A DNA stretch of 41,598 nt from Gammaproteobacteria bacterium (lineage in GTDB: Bacteria; Pseudomonadota; Gammaproteobacteria; Chromatiales; Chromatiaceae). The position numbers and the translations under genes were made by a program. Location of the stretch: assembly GCA_030148485.1 (NCBI GenBank), contig JASBTJ010000046.1:1-41598 (forward strand), read 5' to 3'. Shown here in pieces: positions 36,208-41,598 of this stretch; positions within the stretch are counted from its first letter, which is position 1; every line of letters begins with the position of its first letter. The notes beneath the pieces are model-generated. The model searched no databases. It saw nothing but the letters and a program-made list of their open reading frames with translations, and was not told the DNA's origin.

Positions 36208-37335
36208 TCATTCCAACCACAGTTTCACGGAGTCGACTGCGCGACGCCAAATGCCGCCGTCGGGTGCGGCCTGCAAAGTGACGATTGGCGCCTCGGCCAG
36301 TACCTCGCCGTCCAGCTCCACCACCAGCTTGCCGATGCGGTCCCCTTTGTTGATCGGGGCTTCCAGCTTGGGGTCGATCTCGGTACGGGCCTTGAGTCGG
36401 TCGTATTCGTTGCGGGGAATGGTCACATACAGGTCGCGGGTCAGACCGGCTTCGACCTGCTCCGGCGCGCTTTTCCACACCCGCACCTTGGTCAAGGCCT
36501 GGCCGCCGCCATACAGGCGATGGGTTTCGTAGAAGCGGAACCCGTAGTTGAGCAGCGCCTGGCTGTCCGCCGCACGGGCCTTCTCGCTGGGGGTGCCCAT
36601 CACCACCGAGATCAGCCGTTGACCGTTACGCTTGGCCGATGCCACCAGGCAATAGCCGGCGCTTTCCGTGTGGCCGGTCTTGACGCCGTCCACGCTGGCG
36701 TCGCGCCATAGCAACAGGTTGCGGTTGGGCTGACGGATGTCGTTGTAGGTGAATTCCTTGTGTGCGTACAGCTGGTAATAATGCGGGTAGTCGCGGATGG
36801 TCGCCTCGGTGACCTTGGCGATGTCGCGGGGCGTGGTGTAGTGCGCCGGGTCGGGCAGGCCGGTGGCGTTGGCGAAGTGGGTATTGGTCATGCCCAGCTC
36901 GCGGGCATGCTGGTTCATCATGTCGGCGAAGGTCGCTTCAGTCCCGGCAATGTGTTCCGCCAGCGCGACCGAGGCATCGTTGCCTGATTGGATGATGAGG
37001 CCGTTCAGCAAGGCCGATACCGGCACCTGGTCGCCGACCTCGATGAACATGCGCGAGCCGGGCATCTGCCAGGCCTTCTTGGACACGCGTACCAGTTCGT
37101 CCTCCTTGAGGTGGTCGGCGCGCAGCTCACTGAACACCACGTGCGCGGTCATGATCTTGGTCAGACTCGCCGGCTCCAGGCGCTGGTCGGCGTTCTTTTC
37201 CGCCAGCACCCGGCCGCTGTCCATGTCGATCAACAGGTAGCCGCTGGCGTTCAGGGTGGGGGGCGCCGGGACGGGCGCGGCAAAAAGGCTGGTCCAGGCA
37301 AGGAGAAACAGGAGCAGGGCGCTGATTTTTCGCAT
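36208..37335 (-). CDS. dacA: D-alanyl-D-alanine carboxypeptidase (PBP5/6 family)
   Basis: The ATG at 37335 (MRKISALLLFLLAWTSLFA) gives 375 residues with a signal peptide. The penicillin-binding motifs SLTK, SGN and KTG are all present, and the C-terminal beta domain ends with an amphipathic helix (RRAVDSVKLWLE), the membrane anchor of PBP5-type enzymes. It trims the last D-alanine from peptidoglycan side chains in the periplasm. The long upstream frame shown by other starts runs into the non-coding gap and is not supported. It precedes dat by five bases. Confidence 0.96.
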   Translation of the reverse strand: MRKISALLLFLLAWTSLFAAPVPAPPTLNASGYLLIDMDSGRVLAEKNADQRLEPASLTKIMTAHVVFSELRADHLKEDELVRVSKKAWQMPGSRMFIEVGDQVPVSALLNGLIIQSGNDASVALAEHIAGTEATFADMMNQHARELGMTNTHFANATGLPDPAHYTTPRDIAKVTEATIRDYPHYYQLYAHKEFTYNDIRQPNRNLLLWRDASVDGVKTGHTESAGYCLVASAKRNGQRLISVVMGTPSEKARAADSQALLNYGFRFYETHRLYGGGQALTKVRVWKSAPEQVEAGLTRDLYVTIPRNEYDRLKARTEIDPKLEAPINKGDRIGKLVVELDGEVLAEAPIVTLQAAPDGGIWRRAVDSVKLWLE

Positions 37336-37633
37336 GATGTCGTTCGGATTTCCGGCTGGCAATGACAGGGGCGGCCAGGGGCCGATGGTCAGGGCTATGG
37401 AACCGCCGAAAAAGCCGTGGACCTTGAGCTTGGCGCCGGCAGCCACCCCGTAGGCGGTGGCAAATCCGCGCAGTAGCGGGTCATCACGTGCGATCCATGC
37501 TGCGAATGGCCCGAGTCCGATCGCTCGTCGGTTCGGCCCAGACTTTCTCAGCGGTTCCCTAAGGACCGGTCGTCAGGCAGCGGGTTCCCGGACTGGCAGG
37601 GCCCTGGACAGGTCCGGCCTGTATTCTAACAGC
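37336..37633. other. Gap between rlpA and dacA
   Basis: About 300 bases without a believable gene. It must hold the dacA leader; a TAGAAT box (37630-37625 on the minus strand) could be a -10 site, and a GGCCGGACC/GGTCC-like stem lies near 37600. No strong terminator is seen. Confidence 0.35.
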
Positions 37634-38512
37634 TCAGTCGATGACGACGCGGGCGCCTGTCACGCCCAATCGGTCGAGCTGGCCCACCAGACGTATGGCG
37701 GACTCGATGGAGTCGAGCGGTCCCAGGCGCACCCGGAACAGCGGACGGGCCGGATCCGGCGTGGTCTGCACCGATGCCGGCGGGGTGATGTCGATATCCT
37801 GCTGCAATCTGCGGTGTAACAGCACCGCGTTGGCCTCGCTGGCGAAGGCCCCGGCTTGCAGGTAGATTTCACCACTATCTGCGGCGGCGGTGCTGCTACT
37901 GGTGGCACTGGCGAGTTGCGGAGGACGCTGTGCAGGCGGCGTCGTGATCGTCGGCTGGCTGGGGTCGATGGCGCGAATCTCCACCCGTGCGGTACCCGAG
38001 CGGACCACGCCGAGTTTGACCGCTGCGCTGTAGGACAGGTCGATGATGCGATTGTCGTGGAACGGTCCACGGTCGTTGACCCGCACCACCGCCGTGCGGC
38101 CGTTGTCCAGGTTGGTCACCTGGACATAACTGGGCAGCGGCAGGCTTTTGTGCGCGGCTGTCATCTTGTACATGTCGTACGGTTCACCGCTGGAGGTCCG
38201 CTTGCCGTGGAACTTGGGTCCATACCACGAGGCCACGCCCCGCTGGACAAAGCCCGTTTCGTCGTTCAGCGTGTGATATTGCCGGCCGAACACCCGATAG
38301 CTGGCCATGTTGCCGTAACGGCTGCGCGGTTCTTCACGGGGCACCGCGTCCACGATGCTGTCCGGATCCATCGGCCGCGGTGTGACATACCCGCCGTCCG
38401 AGTCGTCGCTGGTTGGCTGGCTGGAGCAGCCGGCCAATGTCGCCAGCACAGCCAACAGTGCGACGGCAAGAAAACGGCGACCTGGGGTGTCAGCGCGCTG
38501 CTGTGGCTGCAT
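37634..38512 (-). CDS. rlpA: RlpA septal-ring lipoprotein with DPBB and SPOR domains
   Basis: The 292-residue protein has a lipobox (ATLAGCSSQ, Cys29), a double-psi beta-barrel with VASWYGPKFHGKRTSSGE and VRVNDRGPFHDNRIIDLS, and a C-terminal SPOR domain (EIYLQAGAFASEANA). SPOR binds naked glycan strands at the division site; RlpA of Pseudomonas is a lytic transglycosylase acting on them. The ATG at 38512 follows GAGG. It overlaps the mltB gene by 23 bases. Confidence 0.95.
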   Translation of the reverse strand: MQPQQRADTPGRRFLAVALLAVLATLAGCSSQPTSDDSDGGYVTPRPMDPDSIVDAVPREEPRSRYGNMASYRVFGRQYHTLNDETGFVQRGVASWYGPKFHGKRTSSGEPYDMYKMTAAHKSLPLPSYVQVTNLDNGRTAVVRVNDRGPFHDNRIIDLSYSAAVKLGVVRSGTARVEIRAIDPSQPTITTPPAQRPPQLASATSSSTAAADSGEIYLQAGAFASEANAVLLHRRLQQDIDITPPASVQTTPDPARPLFRVRLGPLDSIESAIRLVGQLDRLGVTGARVVID

Positions 38513-39479
38513 CGGCGGCCTCGCGTTGTGCCTTGATACGCTGGGCGAGCTGGTAGACTGCCATGGCGTACAGATTGCTGTGGTTATAGCGGGTGATGAC
38601 GTAGAAGTTGGTCAGGCCCACCCAGTGACTGACGCCGTCCGGCTCGTCCAGGGCGAACAGACTGACCGGGGTGTCCGCCGGTAGATCGGCATCGATCCGT
38701 ATGCCGGCCGCGTTGAGTTCGCCCAGCGTGGCGCGGGGCTTGCTGTCCGACTGGACAAGCTGATCAGGGACCGGTGAGTCAAGCCGTGCCGGGTAGACCA
38801 CCGGCGCGCCCGGTTGCCACTGGTGCAGCGCGAAATAGTTCGCCACCGAGCCGATGACATCCGCATTGTTGTTCCAGATATCGCGCTTGCCGTCGCCGTC
38901 GAAGTCGGCCGCATAGTGCCGGAAACTGGACGGGATGAATTGCGGTCGCCCCATGGCGCCGGCGTAGGAACCGAGGGGGACGGTGGGGTCGACCCCTTCT
39001 TCCCTCGCCAGCAGCAGAAACTCGCCCAATTGCTTGCGGAAGAATCTGCCGCGCTTGGGATAGTGGAAACCCAACGTGCTGAGCGCGTCGAGCACCCGGT
39101 ATTTGCCGGTGTGGCGACCGTAAAAGGTTTCCACGCCGATGATGGCGACAATGATCTCGGCCGGTACCCCGTAGTGCTGCTCGGCCTTGGCCAGCAGGTC
39201 CGCGTTCTCGTCCCAGAATGCCACGCCGCCGTCGGCACGGGCGTCGGTGAGGAAGATCCGCTCGTACTGCCACCAGGGCTTGCCTTCGGCCGGTCTGGAT
39301 ATGGCGTCCAGGATGTCCTGGCGTCGCTCCGCCTGGTCGAGCAGGTCGCGCAGGGCGGCGCGGTCGAAGCCGTGCTGCTTGGCCATGGCGTCGATGAAGT
39401 CGGTCTGCTCGTCTGCGTGCGCGAGCGCGGAACAGGCGGATAGCAGCGTGGCGGCGGCGACTTTCAGCGTTCGATACAT
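38490..39479 (-). CDS. mltB: Lytic murein transglycosylase B
   Basis: The 329-residue protein has a signal peptide (KVAAATLLSACSALAHA) with a SACSA sequence that could be a lipobox, though imperfect. The catalytic glutamate lies in IIGVETFYGRHTGKY, followed by ALSTLGFHYPKR and GAMGRPQFIPSSF, all classic MltB motifs. It cuts the glycan chain between MurNAc and GlcNAc during growth. It begins one base after the rodA stop. Confidence 0.95.
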   Translation of the reverse strand: MYRTLKVAAATLLSACSALAHADEQTDFIDAMAKQHGFDRAALRDLLDQAERRQDILDAISRPAEGKPWWQYERIFLTDARADGGVAFWDENADLLAKAEQHYGVPAEIIVAIIGVETFYGRHTGKYRVLDALSTLGFHYPKRGRFFRKQLGEFLLLAREEGVDPTVPLGSYAGAMGRPQFIPSSFRHYAADFDGDGKRDIWNNNADVIGSVANYFALHQWQPGAPVVYPARLDSPVPDQLVQSDSKPRATLGELNAAGIRIDADLPADTPVSLFALDEPDGVSHWVGLTNFYVITRYNHSNLYAMAVYQLAQRIKAQREAADAATAAR

Positions 39480-39480
39480 G

Positions 39481-40620
39481 TCAGACCAACAATTTCCGGT
39501 GGGTATGAATGGACATCAGAATACCGAAGCCGGCCATCAAGGTCACCAGCGACGTGCCGCCGTAGCTGACCAGCGGCAAGGGCACGCCGACCACCGGCAG
39601 CAGGCCGGTGACCATGCCGGTGTTGACGAACAGGTAGACGAAAAAGACCAGCGTGAGGGCACCGGCCAGGAGTCGACTATAGGTGTCCTGGGCCCGGCTG
39701 GCGATATACAGGCCGCGGTAGATGATGAACAGGTTGAACGCCAGCAGAAGCAGGGCGCCGGCCAGCCCGAATTCCTCCGACAGCACGGCAAAGATGAAAT
39801 CGGTATGGCGCTCGGGCAGAAATTCCAGTTGCGACTGGGTGCCGTTCATCCAGCCCTTGCCGTAGATGCCGCCGGAGCCGATGGCGATCTTCGACTGGAT
39901 GATGTGGTAGCCGGCGCCCAGGGGGTCGCTTTCCGGGTTGAGGAAGGTGATCACCCGCTGGCGCTGATAGTCGTGCATCAAATACCAGACCGCTGGCAGG
40001 GCGGCGCCGGCCAACAGCAGCGCGCTGATGATGATGCGCCAGCGGATGCCGGCCAGAAACAGGGCGAAGATGCCGGCGCTGGCCACCAACAGCGCGGTGC
40101 CCAGGTCCGGTTGCTTGGCGATCATCAGGGTGGGCAGCAGGATGAACGCCATGGCCACCATCAGGCGCGCGCGCGCGGGCGGCAGCGGGTTGTCGGCCAG
40201 ATACCAGGCGATCATCAGGGGCACGGCGACCTTCATGATCTCCGAGGGTTGAAAGCGGAACACGCCGAGGTCCAGCCAGCGTTGCGCGCCCTTGCCGATG
40301 TCGCCGAGCACGAGCACGGCGAGCAGCAGGATCATGCCCAGTCCGTAGAGCCAGGGCGACCAGTTTTGCAGGGTGTCGGGATTGAGCTGGGCCACGGCGA
40401 TCATCACGCCAAAGGCGATGGCCAGACGCAGCAACTGGCGCAGGATGAGGTCCAAGTTCTGACTGCCCGCGCTGTAGAGCACGACCAGGCCGAGACCGGA
40501 GAGCAGCAGCAGGCCGATCAGCAGCGGCAGGTCAATGTGCAGCCGCTGTGCCAGGCCGTGCGCCTGGGCGGTATGGCCGTCAGTGCGCGGTCGGCGCGGG
40601 GGACTGTCCAGAATCTCCAT
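39481..40620 (-). CDS. rodA: RodA (SEDS peptidoglycan glycosyltransferase)
   Basis: The ATG at 40620 ([15 protein letters not shown]) follows GAGGG and gives 379 residues with ten predicted membrane helices. SEDS motifs are present: [17 protein letters not shown] and the late [13 protein letters not shown]. RodA polymerises glycan strands for side-wall growth together with PBP2, whose gene it overlaps by 41 bases at its start. Confidence 0.96.
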   Translation of the reverse strand: MEILDSPPRRPRTDGHTAQAHGLAQRLHIDLPLLIGLLLLSGLGLVVLYSAGSQNLDLILRQLLRLAIAFGVMIAVAQLNPDTLQNWSPWLYGLGMILLLAVLVLGDIGKGAQRWLDLGVFRFQPSEIMKVAVPLMIAWYLADNPLPPARARLMVAMAFILLPTLMIAKQPDLGTALLVASAGIFALFLAGIRWRIIISALLLAGAALPAVWYLMHDYQRQRVITFLNPESDPLGAGYHIIQSKIAIGSGGIYGKGWMNGTQSQLEFLPERHTDFIFAVLSEEFGLAGALLLLAFNLFIIYRGLYIASRAQDTYSRLLAGALTLVFFVYLFVNTGMVTGLLPVVGVPLPLVSYGGTSLVTLMAGFGILMSIHTHRKLLV

Positions 40621-41598
40621 GCAGCGAACCCTCGGGTGATTTGAGCAGATAGTAGTCCATGACGGCACGGGCGATGGGCGCCGCCACCGAGCCGCCGCCG
40701 CCGGCGTTTTCCACGATCACCGCCACCGCGATGCGCGGTTTGTCGACCGGGGCGAAGCTGATGAACAGGGCGTGGTCGCGCAGTTTTTTGGCAATGTCCT
40801 CGGCATTGTACTCCTCCCCCGCCGCGACGCTGAACACTTGCGCGGTGCCGGTCTTGCCGGCAACGGTGTATTGCAGTCCGTGTTTGATACTGCGTGCGGT
40901 GCCGTGGATGCTCTGCACGACATCGGTCATATCGTGGATGATCGCGTTCCAGTCGGATTGGCGCACGTGGGGGATGGACGCCAGCGTGGTCGGCGCTTCG
41001 AGTTGCAGTTGGCCGGAGTCCGGATTCTGCTCGGCGTAGACTATGTGCGGCTGCATGCGCGTGCCCCTTTCGGCCAGGGTGGCGGTGGCGCTGGCCAGTT
41101 GCAGGGGGGTGGTGAGAAAGAAGCCCTGACCGATGCCCGTGATCAGCGTCTCACCGGGGAACCAGGGCTGGTTGCGGGTGCGGCGTTTCCACTGGCGCGA
41201 GGGCAACAGGCCGGAGAGTTCGCCGCGCAGATCGATGCCGGTCTTCTCGCCGAAGCCGAACTGGCTGAGGTAGCTGTGTATCTTGTCGATGCCCAGGGTA
41301 TGGGCCAGTTCATAAAAGTACACATCGCAGGACTGCACGATGGCCTTGTGCATGTTCACCTCGCCGTGGCCGCCCTTTTTCCAGTCACGGTATTTGTGGT
41401 CATCGCCCTTGAGCGTGTAGTAGCCGGGACAGAAGATCTGGTCGTGGGGCTTGATCGCGTTGAGTTCCAGCCCGCCCAGCCCGATGAACGGCTTGGCGGT
41501 GGAGCCGGGCGGGTACTGGCCTCGCAGGGCGCGGTTGAACAGGGGGCGGCTGGTGGCCTGGCTCAGCGCCCGGTAGGTCTTGCTGTCCAGGCCGTTGA
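40580..41598 (-). CDS. mrdA: Penicillin-binding protein 2, C-terminal part (cut by window edge)
   Basis: The frame stays open from the stop at 40580 to the right edge, giving the last 339 or so residues. They include the transpeptidase core: active-site serine in YPPGSTAKP, the SCD motif ([10 protein letters not shown]) and [22 protein letters not shown] stretch is typical of PBP2. It cross-links side-wall peptidoglycan together with RodA, the next gene. The shorter start at 41359 is internal to the domain and not real. Confidence 0.96.
   Translation of the reverse strand, partial: NGLDSKTYRALSQATSRPLFNRALRGQYPPGSTAKPFIGLGGLELNAIKPHDQIFCPGYYTLKGDDHKYRDWKKGGHGEVNMHKAIVQSCDVYFYELAHTLGIDKIHSYLSQFGFGEKTGIDLRGELSGLLPSRQWKRRTRNQPWFPGETLITGIGQGFFLTTPLQLASATATLAERGTRMQPHIVYAEQNPDSGQLQLEAPTTLASIPHVRQSDWNAIIHDMTDVVQSIHGTARSIKHGLQYTVAGKTGTAQVFSVAAGEEYNAEDIAKKLRDHALFISFAPVDKPRIAVAVIVENAGGGGSVAAPIARAVMDYYLLKSPEGSLHGDSGQSPAPTAH

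Noticed and set aside
39187-40644. Plus-strand frame of 485 codons across rodA and mltB
   Set aside because: Gln/His/Gly-rich shadow; both minus-strand genes have catalytic motifs and proper starts.

Overview
The window is a GC-rich, gene-dense chromosomal segment of a gammaproteobacterium. Three gene orders support this placement: rhlB beside trxA and rho; mrdA-rodA-mltB-rlpA-dacA-dat-ybeD-lipB; and metE divergent from metR. A class I fructose-bisphosphatase and a thiosulfate-dehydrogenase-like cytochrome would suit a sulfur-oxidising, possibly autotrophic member (Chromatiales-like), but that is inference. No tRNA, rRNA, CRISPR array or transposase gene was seen.

Layout. 1-258: the start of a TadE-like pseudopilin gene (minus strand), cut by the window edge. 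259-1185: about 930 bases with no convincing gene but several palindromes. 1186-4454: a tandem pair, a membrane-anchored triheme cytochrome related to TsdA and a SulP anion transporter, with start and stop codons overlapping. 4471-6474: a minus-strand operon (thioredoxin-like protein, double CcdA-like membrane protein, CueR-like MerR regulator) behind a textbook MerR-type promoter with a 19-base spacer; a Tat-exported multicopper oxidase lies divergently at 6680. 8240-11549: metE and metR with a MetR box and metE promoter between them. 11569-11731: a multi-hairpin, MITE-like element. 11734-16491: a MarR regulator, a palindromic operator and an RND efflux pair without an outer-membrane channel gene.

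16638-22728: a DUF484-GGDEF diguanylate cyclase, a DUF4124 protein, a double-thioredoxin periplasmic protein coupled to cysQ, an unknown exported protein, a YrfG-like nucleotidase and fbp with a good terminator. 22752-27959: a minus-strand run of rhlB, a YkgJ-family gene, a PhnD-like binding protein and a membrane GGDEF-EAL protein. 28157-31541: trxA, rho with a hairpin-rich leader, a MurU-like nucleotidyltransferase and a DEDDh exonuclease. 31553-41598: a minus-strand block for cell-wall elongation and lipoylation, running from PBP2 at the right edge through RodA, MltB, RlpA, DacA, D-amino acid aminotransferase, YbeD and LipB to an orphan PilJ-domain protein, LipA and a DUF218 protein.

The least ordinary content is the triheme TsdA-like cytochrome coupled to a SulP transporter with a degenerate STAS domain and an Arg-rich DRR-repeat tail; the trx/double-CcdA/MerR operon; the serial-hairpin element at 11.6 kb; and the PhnD/GGDEF-EAL pair. 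All functions are predictions from reading the sequence; no database search was run.
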